Source of the DNA: Hyphomicrobiales bacterium
Lineage (GTDB): Bacteria > Pseudomonadota > Alphaproteobacteria > Rhizobiales > Rhizobiaceae
DNA length: 64,000 nucleotides
Assembly: GCA_900469475.1 (NCBI GenBank)
Contig: UBXG01000014.1
Coordinates: forward strand, 68,471 to 132,470
Direction: 5' to 3'
Shown: in pieces, positions 53,711 through 61,220 of the stretch
How the letters are laid out: the number at the start of each line of letters is the position of its first letter
Position numbering within the stretch: the first letter of the stretch is position 1
Notes under the pieces: model-generated
What the model saw: the letters and a program-made list of their open reading frames with translations, nothing else
What the model was told of the DNA's origin: nothing
Databases searched by the model: none
Translations under genes and position numbers: made by a program

Positions 53711-53820
53711 GTCATTCTCTCCTTGAAGCAAGCTATCGGAACCCCTGTCAGGCATTCCATTGACAGCCCCTTACGGGATGGTCTTGAGGATTGCGCAGCC
53801 ATGACTGCGGTGATGCCGCG

Positions 53821-53849
53821 TATATAAGTAGCGGTTTTACTGACTGCAA
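53821..53849 (-). promoter_or_regulatory. Candidate dnaK promoter
   Basis: On the minus strand TTGCAG and TATATA are spaced 17 bp, about 110 bp upstream of the dnaK ATG. This fits a housekeeping promoter; CCTTGCAG also partly resembles a heat-shock -35 element, so an overlapping RpoH promoter is possible. The rest of the 395-bp gap 53711-54105 holds the repeat at 53987 and otherwise nothing I can support. Confidence 0.45.
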
Positions 53850-53986
53850 GGCAGGAAATGGCCCGAAATCCAGCAAAACAAATGGTTTGTCGCTCAAATT
53901 CCACATGCCCCATATGCGCCGGGGACCTCAGGATTTGACGCGACCGCGTATCAGAGCAGCCTTGCTGCGGCCATGCAAGCGTCTAC

Positions 53987-54090
53987 TGCATAATTCTCTA
54001 AATCGGGATCGATTTAAGAATAAAATTCTGCAGCAGGTCCAAAGTGCCGCAGTGACCTTAGCGCGCCTATATGACGCGCAGTGCTGTGAG
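53987..54090. repeat. Rhizobial dispersed intergenic element (decayed copy)
   Basis: The left part is a large imperfect palindrome, TGCATAATTC to AATTCTGCA (53987-54032), centred on TAAATCG-GGAT-CGATTTA. The right part reads CAGCAGGTCCAAAGTGC, then GCGCGCC/GACGCGC with GTGCTGTGAG. I remember this architecture (TAAATCG palindrome, GCAGCA...CAAAGTGCTACAG, GCGCGTC/GACGCGC) as a frequent intergenic element of Rhizobium and Agrobacterium. This copy appears degenerate. Confidence 0.55.
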
Positions 54091-54105
54091 GGCGAAATTG
54101 CGATT

Positions 54106-56517
54106 TTATCGCCCCAGGATGACATCGAGCAGCGACGAGCGGTGCGGCCGCGCCGTGGCGATCGGAGCGCCGCCATCGCCGACATCGGCGGGCGGTATAT
54201 CGCTGTCATATCGATTGGAGCTGTAAGGGTTGGTGTCGTCGGCCAGATTTGCCGGCGGCAGGTCCTGCGGGTCGTCGTTCGCGGAGGCCTGGTTGACAAC
54301 CTGCGGCTGGATCGGCTGTTGCGACGGCCTTTGCTGCAAGGTCGGCTGCTGCATCGGCTGTCCGCCATTGGCGACGCCGGAGATGATGTTGCCGATGGTG
54401 GTCGGCTGGTCGCCGTTCGGCGCCGTCTGCGCCATGGGCAGGCCGTTGTCGATGATCTGGCCGCCGCCGAAGATCGGTGTCGGCGCAATGCCCTTATGGG
54501 CGGCGACCATGAATTCCTTCCACGCCTTTGCCGGCAGACCGCCGCCCGTCACCTTGCGCATCGACTTGCCGTCGTCGTTGCCAAACCAGACGCCTGTGGT
54601 CAGGTGGCTGGTGAAGCCGACGAACAGCGCGTCGCGGAAGGATTGCGTCGTGCCCGACTTGCCGGCCGCCTGCCAGCCTGGAATGCGTGCTGTCTTGCCG
54701 GTGCCGTTAGTGATGACACCGGCCATCATGGCGTTCATGTTCGTAACGATATCCGGGTTGAGCACGCGCTCCGGATTGTCTGTATTGGCCTGGTACAGCA
54801 CCTTGCCGGAGGCGGTCGTTACCTTGGTGACGACATGCGGGGCTACTTTGAAACCGCCGTTCATGAAGGTGGCATAGGCGGAGGTCAGCTCCAGCAGCGA
54901 CACTTCGGACGTGCCAAGCGCGATCGAGGCATTGGCCTGCAAATCCGATTCGATGCCGAGCCTGCGGGCGACCTTGATGACCTGGTCCGGCCCGACCTCG
55001 GCGACGAGCTGCGCGGCAACGGTGTTCAGCGAATGCGCGATCGCGGTGGCAAGCGTGACGGGGCCGCTATAGCGCTGTTCATAATTTTCAGGCGCCCAGT
55101 TGCCGATCTTGACCGGCATGTCGTTGCGGATGGAATTGGGTGTCAGGCCCATCTCAAGCGCTGCGGTATAGACGAACGGCTTGAAAGCGGAGCCCGGCTG
55201 GCGCTTGGCGGTGACCGCGCGATTGAACTGGCTCTGTGCATAGTCGCGGCCGCCGACGAGAGCACGGATGGCGCCTGTCGCGTCGACGGAAACCAGTGAG
55301 GCCTGCGATGCGTTCAGCTTCTTGCCTTCCTTTTCGAGCACATCGCTGAGTGCCTTCTCTGCCTTCTCCTCCAGCGACATGTCGAGCGTGGTGTCCACGA
55401 TCAGGTCTTCCTTGACATCGCCGCCGATCAGCTTCGGTAGCTGGTCCATGACCATGTCGGCGACGTAATTCTCGGCGCCGCTCCAGTAGCTCTTCGATCG
55501 TGTCGGCGGCTGGGACATCGCCGTCTTGGTATCGGCTTCGGTGATGAAGCCTTGATCCTGCATCGCCTGCAGCACGAGTTGCGCGCGCGCCTCGGCGGCG
55601 GCAGGATCGCGGGCGGGCGACAGCCGCGAGGGCGCCTTGACCAGGCCGGCAAGCATGGCGGCCTCGCCGAGATTGACGTCCTTGGCCGATTTGTTGAAGT
55701 AGCGCCGCGAGGCGGCCTCGACGCCATAGGCGTTGGAGCCGAAATAGACGCGGTTCAGGTACATCGTCAGGATCTGATCCTTGGTGTACTTGTGCTCCAG
55801 CCACAGCGCCAGCAGTACTTCCTGCACCTTGCGTTCCAGCGTGCGGTCCGGCGACAGGAAGAGGTTCTTGGCAAGCTGCTGCGTCAGCGTCGAGCCGCCC
55901 TGAACGGCATGTCCCGTCACGATATTCGTCACTACCGCGCGGCCAAGGCCGATCGGATCGAAGCCGAAATGCGAGTAGAAGCGCCGATCCTCGATCGCGA
56001 CGATAGCCTCGGGAATATAGGGCGACATCTCGCTCAGCGATACGGCCTCGCCGCCCGTGGTGCCGCGATTGGCGATCAGGGTTCCGTCGAGACCGTTGAT
56101 CTTGACATTCGGCGGCCGCTCCGGGATCGACCAGGTGCTGGCGCTCGGCATGCGCGAGCCATAGTAGGCGACGAGCCCGGCGAGGCCGATACCGGCCCAG
56201 AGGCAGAGTACGAGACCCCAGTAGATCGTCAAACGGATAAAGCCGAAAAAGCCGCGCCGCGGCCGCGCACGGCGTGCCGGTTTGCGGCGGCTACGGGCAC
56301 GAGTGCGGCGAGGCTTTTCGACCACGGGCTCATCCTCGTCGTCATCGTCGTCGGGTTCCGGCTCTTCGTAGTATGTTTTGGAAGAAGATGAATATTTCTT
56401 GGCCGAGCGCCTGTTGCCGATGATGCGCTCGCCGGCATTGAATCCGTCCTCGATGCGTTCCCGGCCGCTGGAAAAGGATGGTTCTATCCTCTGGCGTGAT
56501 TTTTTCTTATCTGCCAT
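54106..56517 (-). CDS. Class A penicillin-binding protein (PBP1A family)
   Basis: 803 residues. A cytoplasmic basic/acidic N-terminal region of about 90 residues precedes one membrane helix (LTIYWGLVLCLWAGIGLAGLV). The glycosyltransferase GT51 domain has EDRRFYSHFGFDPIGLGRA and GGSTLTQQLAKNLFL. The transpeptidase has PGSAFKPF (S-x-x-K), a presumable S-x-N motif and KSGTTQSFRDALFVG. The C-terminal 90 residues are Gln/Pro-rich. It polymerises and cross-links peptidoglycan. The unusually acidic stretch DDDDDEDEP in the N-terminal region is notable. Confidence 0.94.
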   Translation of the reverse strand: MADKKKSRQRIEPSFSSGRERIEDGFNAGERIIGNRRSAKKYSSSSKTYYEEPEPDDDDDEDEPVVEKPRRTRARSRRKPARRARPRRGFFGFIRLTIYWGLVLCLWAGIGLAGLVAYYGSRMPSASTWSIPERPPNVKINGLDGTLIANRGTTGGEAVSLSEMSPYIPEAIVAIEDRRFYSHFGFDPIGLGRAVVTNIVTGHAVQGGSTLTQQLAKNLFLSPDRTLERKVQEVLLALWLEHKYTKDQILTMYLNRVYFGSNAYGVEAASRRYFNKSAKDVNLGEAAMLAGLVKAPSRLSPARDPAAAEARAQLVLQAMQDQGFITEADTKTAMSQPPTRSKSYWSGAENYVADMVMDQLPKLIGGDVKEDLIVDTTLDMSLEEKAEKALSDVLEKEGKKLNASQASLVSVDATGAIRALVGGRDYAQSQFNRAVTAKRQPGSAFKPFVYTAALEMGLTPNSIRNDMPVKIGNWAPENYEQRYSGPVTLATAIAHSLNTVAAQLVAEVGPDQVIKVARRLGIESDLQANASIALGTSEVSLLELTSAYATFMNGGFKVAPHVVTKVTTASGKVLYQANTDNPERVLNPDIVTNMNAMMAGVITNGTGKTARIPGWQAAGKSGTTQSFRDALFVGFTSHLTTGVWFGNDDGKSMRKVTGGGLPAKAWKEFMVAAHKGIAPTPIFGGGQIIDNGLPMAQTAPNGDQPTTIGNIISGVANGGQPMQQPTLQQRPSQQPIQPQVVNQASANDDPQDLPPANLADDTNPYSSNRYDSDIPPADVGDGGAPIATARPHRSSLLDVILGR

Positions 56518-56810
56518 TGCCGGCCGGTCGTACCTCGGTGCCCTTGTATTCCATGCCTTCTATCAGGCTGATCGCATTGGCGGTAGCGATCTTTCAGCCA
56601 ATGGGCGATCGAGGTAAAGCAACCCGCCTTGGTTCGCGCCTCTTCTGAAGACATCAAATCCCGCCTGAATTGTAAATGCGGCGATTTAAGGAGGGATTAA
56701 GAACATTCCGCCCCGCAATGGCGGCGATCTCGCCCTGCAACCGCAGGGGCGCAAGGAACTTTTCGCCACTCTGAGCATTATCGTGTCATAAAAACAAAGA
56801 GGGCGAGCCC

Positions 56811-56999
56811 ATGACTTCATTACTGAAGATAGAGCAAATTGAAGAGAGCAAGCTGCGCGAGGTCTGGAGCGTCGAGGATTTCGTCCGACGCCACCGGATT
56901 TGCAAGGAGGAGGAAGCCCGGCTGAAAAAGCTGTTTGGCGACTTCGCAACGAAGCAGGAATTGCTCTCCAACGCGCAGCGGCCGCCCCAATTCCGTTGA
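56811..56999 (+). CDS. Small conserved-looking protein, unknown
   Basis: 62 residues from ATG 56811 with GAGGGCGAG upstream. It contains SKLREVWSVEDFVRRHRICKEEEARLKKLFG and FATKQELLSNAQ, amphipathic and helical, with one Cys. It looks like a small DNA- or protein-binding helical protein. An SD-led 40-residue ORF follows 77 bp later on the same strand, so the two may be a small operon. No known domain. Confidence 0.65.
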   Translation: MTSLLKIEQIEESKLREVWSVEDFVRRHRICKEEEARLKKLFGDFATKQELLSNAQRPPQFR

Positions 57000-57076
57000 A
57001 ATAAAGTGGTTGGCCAGTGCGATGTTCATCGTGAGCCGCTGCGATCGAACGGATCGCAGCGGAGGAGGCTGAGCCA

Positions 57077-57199
57077 ATGTGGAAACGTTTTGAACTGTGG
57101 CTGGTGGACCAGATCGACCGGATATTCGGCCTCGAGCGGCTTGCGCGCCGTGCCGGCTTCTCTCCGGATGAGGCGAGGCGGATCGCACGTGAAAAGTAG
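57077..57199 (+). CDS. Very small helical protein (40 aa)
   Basis: ATG 57077 follows GGAGGAGG (57061-57068) at eight bases, a strong ribosome site. The 40-residue product has a basic amphipathic character: KRFELWLVDQIDRIFG followed by LERLARRAGFSPDEARRIA. No hydrophobic membrane stretch. The good SD is the main support; it needs conservation evidence. Confidence 0.5.
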   Translation: MWKRFELWLVDQIDRIFGLERLARRAGFSPDEARRIAREK

Positions 57200-57386
57200 G
57201 CCGCCGGTGTTCCCCTGCAATTTGGGGATACTATCGCACTCGTATCGGATGAGGCTGCGTCGATACTTCACGCACAACAAGCAATCTTCCATATTTTCGA
57301 ATGCTTTGAACAAGGTTATAGTGTTGTCATGTGGCCGTCTTGATCGACGGTTCCAAGCAATTGGTAGCGCGTGAGGAGGAGTGTTC

Positions 57387-57629
57387 ATGCGACACATCAA
57401 ATGGAGCAATCCGATCGAGATCGGTTTTGCTCAGGATAGGTTCCAGGTCGTGACAGGCCCTTCCGAGGCCCTTAATTGCATGGCCAATCTATGGCCCGAC
57501 CGCCGCGGTCCCCTCTATGTGGCGGCTCGAAGCCTTTGCCGGGCTGCCATTGACGGCCGCAAGTCTGCCGAAGAAGCGCGCGAGATGTTCATTTCGGCGA
57601 CTCGGGAAGCGCGTCTAAAGATGCATTGA
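57387..57629 (+). CDS. DUF982 domain protein
   Basis: 80 residues from ATG 57387 with GAGGAGG nine bases upstream; GTG 57381 is too close to that SD. DUF982 features: WSNPIEIGF near the start, VVTGPSEALNCMANLWPDRRGP, then AARSLCRAAIDGRKSAEEARE and FISATREA. The family is small, largely rhizobial, and of unknown function, often present in many copies. Confidence 0.85.
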   Translation: MRHIKWSNPIEIGFAQDRFQVVTGPSEALNCMANLWPDRRGPLYVAARSLCRAAIDGRKSAEEAREMFISATREARLKMH

Positions 57630-57787
57630 AGCATGCCGCTACCATCGGATTAATTGTCCGAACCTTGCGAACCGGCGAAAGCACGGCAGAAGTCGAGAGT
57701 TTTGGGCGCGTGCTCTTCCGTGAAATCATCTTCTGAGTGAAGCTCCCGCATGGGAGCGCATTCTTCTGGGAGGCAATGCACTTCACC

Positions 57788-57825
57788 AAAAAGGCCGGCG
57801 ACTTTCAAAGTCGCCGGCCTTTTAG
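57788..57825. terminator. Strong bidirectional terminator
   Basis: GGCCGGCGACT and AGTCGCCGGCC pair perfectly around TTCAA (57793-57819), with AAAAA before and TTTT after. It ends the SH3/WDR-tail gene on the minus strand and whatever is transcribed from the DUF982 side. The upstream 57630-57787 segment holds another hairpin, GCTCCC-GCAT-GGGAGC at about 57742-57757, and no gene. Confidence 0.9.
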
Positions 57826-57852
57826 CTTTTTAGGTGGTCGCAGGGCCCGCCG

Positions 57853-58737
57853 TCAGCGGTTCGAGCCTCTAACCGACATCCGGCAATTGGGCTCCGACGC
57901 GGGGCATGGATCTCTGTGGTTAGGGCTATAAGGTCCCGGGTCGCTTGCATTCGGCCGCGGATTGTTCTGTGGCTGCTGCGGCTGTGGTTGCGGTTGAGCC
58001 TGCTGCGGTTCCGGGCGCGGGCGGTTGTCCGGGCGATTATTGTCCGGACGGTTGTTGTCGCGCTGGCGGTCTGGCCGGTTACTCCAGTCCCGATTGTCGT
58101 CCGGGCGCTGTCTGCCCCAGTCGCGATTGCCGTCGCGTTGTCTGTCCCAATCGCGGTTACGATCACGATCGGGCCGGCGATCCCAGTTGCGATCCTGTCC
58201 GTCATTCCAGTCGCGATTGCGATCAGGACGGCGGTCCCAGTTGCCATCCTGATCATCATTCCAGCCGGAGCCGCGGTCCCAGCCCGGAGAATTGCGGCGG
58301 TCCCAGCCGCTGTCGGGCCGCCGATCGCCCCAGCCAGGGCCGCGGCGCCAGCGATCGCGATCGCGGTAGAAGTCGCGGCCGCGGTAATAGCGACCCCAAT
58401 AGTCGTCGAAATTGAACACCACTGTCGGAATACCGAGCGGCCGGTAATATTGCCGGTCGACATAGATGCGGCGCGACTGATAGGTCGCCTGGATATAGCG
58501 GCCTGCAACCCAGCCGCGGCCACCGTAGAAGGAGACATCGCACCACGGCGTATCATTGAGGCAGCCATTGATCTGAAGGGGCACACCGACCGGAATCATC
58601 GTGACAGCCGGATAGGCGGTGCTTGGGCCTGACCGCATGTTGACGTTTGCCGTGGCAAAGCCTTCCGCCGCTTCTGCAATGGCTGGCAGCGCCATGAGCG
58701 CTGTCAGTAGACTCGCCGCGAGAACCTTGAATTTCAT
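57853..58737 (-). CDS. Secreted SH3-domain protein with WDR/RPD-rich repetitive tail
   Basis: 294 residues. A signal peptide (LAASLLTALMALPAIAEA) leads to one bacterial SH3 domain at about 28-85 (ANVNMRSGPSTAYPAVTMIPVG, GWVAGRYIQA). The linker YYRPLGIPTVVFNFDDYWGRYY is typical of rhizobial SH3 proteins. After about residue 115 the sequence is highly repetitive: Trp-Asp-Arg-Arg and Arg-Pro-Asp units, then Asn-Arg-Pro-Asp and Pro-Gln blocks. The charge is dense and alternating. It is presumably a cell-wall or surface protein. Confidence 0.82.
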   Translation of the reverse strand: MKFKVLAASLLTALMALPAIAEAAEGFATANVNMRSGPSTAYPAVTMIPVGVPLQINGCLNDTPWCDVSFYGGRGWVAGRYIQATYQSRRIYVDRQYYRPLGIPTVVFNFDDYWGRYYRGRDFYRDRDRWRRGPGWGDRRPDSGWDRRNSPGWDRGSGWNDDQDGNWDRRPDRNRDWNDGQDRNWDRRPDRDRNRDWDRQRDGNRDWGRQRPDDNRDWSNRPDRQRDNNRPDNNRPDNRPRPEPQQAQPQPQPQQPQNNPRPNASDPGPYSPNHRDPCPASEPNCRMSVRGSNR

Positions 58738-59024
58738 AAATCACTCTCCCTTTCGCGCACTTCGCCGCCCCGGCGCTTGTTCACACTCATGCGCCTACCC
58801 CGGCGCTCTTTGGTAACACTAGCCAACTTCGGCAAGATAAAGGCTTCTCCATGCACGGGATCTGATAGGAATCCTAAGTGCCTCCTCAATCTGTGCATGT
58901 ATTGTAGAAGCATTTGCATGAATACAGCTTGAACGCGCCAGTTCGAACCGAAAAGGCGTTAAGGTTTTCGATAAAGGCTGCCGGGCTGCTTTAGAAGGTT
59001 TCTGGCAGAAACAACAATGCGGCC

Positions 59025-59053
59025 TTGAAATTGCCACCTTGCCCTCTCATATA
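59025..59053 (+). promoter_or_regulatory. Candidate sRNA promoter
   Basis: TTGAAA (59025-59030) and CATATA (59048-59053) are spaced 17 bp. The predicted start is near 59060. Confidence 0.55.
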
Positions 59054-59059
59054 CGCTTC

Positions 59060-59259
59060 AGTCATGCAGCCGATGGGCGCTGGCGCGCTGGAAAGCGAGC
59101 CGTTTCGTCCGTTGATATCATGAAAGTGGCGTTAACTCTTCGTTGACCTTTCATGATCAATCTGGCTGCAGTTCCGCCCTTGCCTTTGACCACGGATGTA
59201 CTGGCACTGATGTGAAGGCGGATGGTGAAAGGCCGGGTCATTCCGGCCTTTTTGTTTTT
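59060..59259 (+). ncRNA. Candidate ~200-nt small RNA
   Basis: The unit runs from a promoter to an intrinsic terminator. In the middle is a long hairpin: ATCATGAAAG (59117-59126) with CTTTCATGAT (59148-59157), then GTTAAC/GTTGAC around TCTTC, with only a 4-nt bulge. The terminator has AAAGGCCGG/CCGGCCTTT (59228-59251) followed by TTGTTTTTG. A 19-codon ORF (ATG 59064 to TGA 59123) ends inside the first hairpin arm, so a short peptide or leader is possible. No gene lies downstream on this strand. Not recognised as a known sRNA family. Confidence 0.6.
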
Positions 59260-59324
59260 GGCGATGGCGTGTTCTTGCGGAAGCGGAGCGCGCCATTTTC
59301 ATTTTAGCCATCTCCGCGCGCCCA

Positions 59325-59360
59325 AAAGAAAAACCGCCACAGATCCCTGCGGCGGTTTTC
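59325..59360 (-). terminator. Terminator of the TolC-like gene
   Basis: AAACCGCC pairs with GGCGGTTT (59331-59338 with 59351-59358) around a 12-nt loop. On the minus strand this gives TTTTTCTTTT after the stem. It is 43 bp after the stop. Confidence 0.75.
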
Positions 59361-59402
59361 AAGTTCAAGCGGTAAGGCCCTGCTACAGCCCAGGCTATAG
59401 GC

Positions 59403-60872
59403 TTACATCGCCTTCTTGGCCGCGACCTTGATGGCCTCGGCCTTGGCTCTGGTCGGTCCTGCGGCCGCGATCGCCTTATCGGCGGGCACATAGCCTGCGC
59501 CGATCGCGACGTTCAGCGCGATGTAGTCGGTAGCGCTCTGCTGGACGGCCTGCGCCAGGCTCTGCTGGGCAGCGGTCACATTGCGCTGTGCGTCGAGAAC
59601 GTCGAGCAGCGAGGACGCGCCGTCCTTGTAGCTTGCCGTCGAGAGCTGCAGGGCTTCCTGATAAGATTTGACCTGAGCCTGCAGCGCAGCGACCGTCTGC
59701 GCGTCACGGGCGACGGCGGATAGAGCGTTTTCAACCTGTTCGACAGCCTCTCGCACAGTCTGCTGCCAGGCGAGATAGTTCTCGCGGCTTGTCGATTCAG
59801 CGCTCTTGACGCCGGCGCGCAGGGCGCCGCCATCGAAGATCGGCAGGTTCAGCGACGGGCCGAACGACCAGGTGGTCAGGCCGCCGCTCGCCGCCGATGT
59901 ATGGATATAGGTCGGGGAAATCGAACCGCTAAGGGTGATAGACGGGAAGAGCTTGGCTTCCGCCACACCGATCTGGGCCGTCGAGGCTGCAAGCTGACGC
60001 TCTGCAACGCGAATATCAGGACGGTTGCGGATGAGGTCGGCCGGAACACCGGTGCGGACGCTGCCGCGGAAGATCGGCTGCCTGCCGCCGCCCTGCATCT
60101 GCGCGATGATGGTCGACGAAGGAACGTTCAGCAGCGTCGCGATGTGGTGCACTTGCTGGCGATAGCTGATTTCATAACCGGGCACCAGCGCCAGCGTCTG
60201 GTTGACAAGGCCTTCCGCCTGAACCACGTCGAGGCGGGAAGCTGCACCGGCTTCGAGCTGGAACTTGGTCAGCGAAAGCGTATCGCGCCGCGACTTCAGG
60301 TTTTCCTGCGCGATCGAGATGAGCCTCTGGTAATAGCGGGCATTGACATAGCTGTTGGCGAGATCCTGCAGATATGTCAGGCGTGCAACGTCGACGCTGG
60401 AATAGGCGGCGTCGACTGAAGCATTGGCGCTTTCGGTTGCGCGGCGATACTGACCCCAGAGGTCGAGCAGCCAGGAAGCCGAAGCAGTGCCTTGCGTGGT
60501 GTTTCGTCTTCCGCCAGACGAAGAGACCCTCGAGCCACCCTTCTGGCCGCTTGTCGTATTGTCACCCAACACGGTGAGGCTTGGGAGACCGCCTGCACCT
60601 GCTGTGACGACGGCAGCTTCCGCCTGGTTGATGCGTTCCAGCGACTGCTGGATGGTCAAGTTCTGGGCAAGTCCCTGTGTGGCGAAGGCATTCAGCTTGG
60701 TGTCGCCGAAAGCGGTCCACCATTGCGAGCCGGCGATATCGCCGTTCGCCTTCGTACCGCCCTCCGAGAATTTGGCCGGGAGAGGCATTTCCGGTGGCTT
60801 ATGGTCTGGGCCGCTGACGCAACCTGCCAAAACAAGCAGCAGGGCGGGGGCGGCAGTACGAATGGAAACCAT
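59403..60872 (-). CDS. TolC/NodT-type outer membrane efflux lipoprotein
   Basis: 489 residues from ATG 60872; ATG 60887 is five codons upstream. The signal peptide ends in LLLVLAGC, a lipobox with Cys acylation, which puts it in the NodT/OprM lipoprotein group. Two outer-membrane factor repeats follow: GSQWWTAFGD ... LTIQQSLERINQAEAAV, and RNRPDIRVAERQLAASTAQIG ... QVENALSAVARDAQ. It forms the outer-membrane exit duct for RND or MFS pumps. No pump or membrane fusion gene is adjacent; the partner must be elsewhere. A TetR-style palindrome precedes it. Confidence 0.92.
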   Translation of the reverse strand: MVSIRTAAPALLLVLAGCVSGPDHKPPEMPLPAKFSEGGTKANGDIAGSQWWTAFGDTKLNAFATQGLAQNLTIQQSLERINQAEAAVVTAGAGGLPSLTVLGDNTTSGQKGGSRVSSSGGRRNTTQGTASASWLLDLWGQYRRATESANASVDAAYSSVDVARLTYLQDLANSYVNARYYQRLISIAQENLKSRRDTLSLTKFQLEAGAASRLDVVQAEGLVNQTLALVPGYEISYRQQVHHIATLLNVPSSTIIAQMQGGGRQPIFRGSVRTGVPADLIRNRPDIRVAERQLAASTAQIGVAEAKLFPSITLSGSISPTYIHTSAASGGLTTWSFGPSLNLPIFDGGALRAGVKSAESTSRENYLAWQQTVREAVEQVENALSAVARDAQTVAALQAQVKSYQEALQLSTASYKDGASSLLDVLDAQRNVTAAQQSLAQAVQQSATDYIALNVAIGAGYVPADKAIAAAGPTRAKAEAIKVAAKKAM

Positions 60873-60895
60873 CACTTTGTCCCACAATTCAATTT

Positions 60896-60956
60896 ACTGA
60901 TCAGTGTTTTTCGGGATCGGCTTGACCCCATATGCCGGCGCTCCAGTCTTACGCAA
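60896..60956 (-). promoter_or_regulatory. Candidate promoter and TetR-type operator of the TolC-like gene
   Basis: On the minus strand TTGCGT (60956-60951) and CATATG (60934-60929) are spaced 16 bp. Downstream, ACTGATCAGT (60896-60905) is a perfect 10-bp palindrome in an AT-rich setting, 24 bp before the ATG. Palindromes of this kind often bind TetR-family repressors of efflux genes; no regulator gene lies nearby. Confidence 0.45.
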
Positions 60957-61220
60957 CACAAACAACGACCCGAAGCGGTCGGCGTCAATCTAGCAACGAG
61001 TTTTGCAATAGCACAGTGGCTTTTACGAATTCTCGGCAGCGAACATATGTGGGATCGGGCGAAATATCAGCTTATCGGTAAAAAAAATCTAAAGTGTTGC
61101 AAAAAACATACCCTCGCATCCACAATCAAGGGATGTGAATGGCGCAAAACTTCGCCGCTGCCGCAACTTCCGGGAAGCTTCGGCATGCCCATTCAGCGAA
61201 ACGACCGTTCAGACGGTCTC
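60957..61220. other. Intergenic region between TolC-like gene and purC
   Basis: The 348-bp gap 60873-61220 includes the promoter above. The remaining part is unusually AT-rich for this genome and contains an eight-base A-run near 61079-61087. A GACCGT/ACGGTC hairpin (61203-61218) directly follows the purC stop. I see no ORF with an SD and no tRNA. Confidence 0.4.

Larger units (their letters stand above)
58738..59402 (+). other. 665-bp region without protein genes; sRNA and promoters
   Basis: This gap separates the SH3 gene (start at 58737, minus) from the 3' end of the TolC-like gene (59403, minus). It must contain the SH3 gene promoter on the left. A palindromic TTTCTGGCAGAAA lies at about 58999-59011. 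The right half holds a promoter, hairpin and terminator on the plus strand that define a candidate sRNA, and the TolC-like gene terminator. From 58740 to 59000 I see nothing else supportable. Confidence 0.6.

Noticed and set aside
51728..53827. 699-codon plus-strand ORF opposite dnaK
   Set aside because: Shadow of dnaK; repeated DDFVDFG-like composition results from the antisense of conserved Hsp70 codons.
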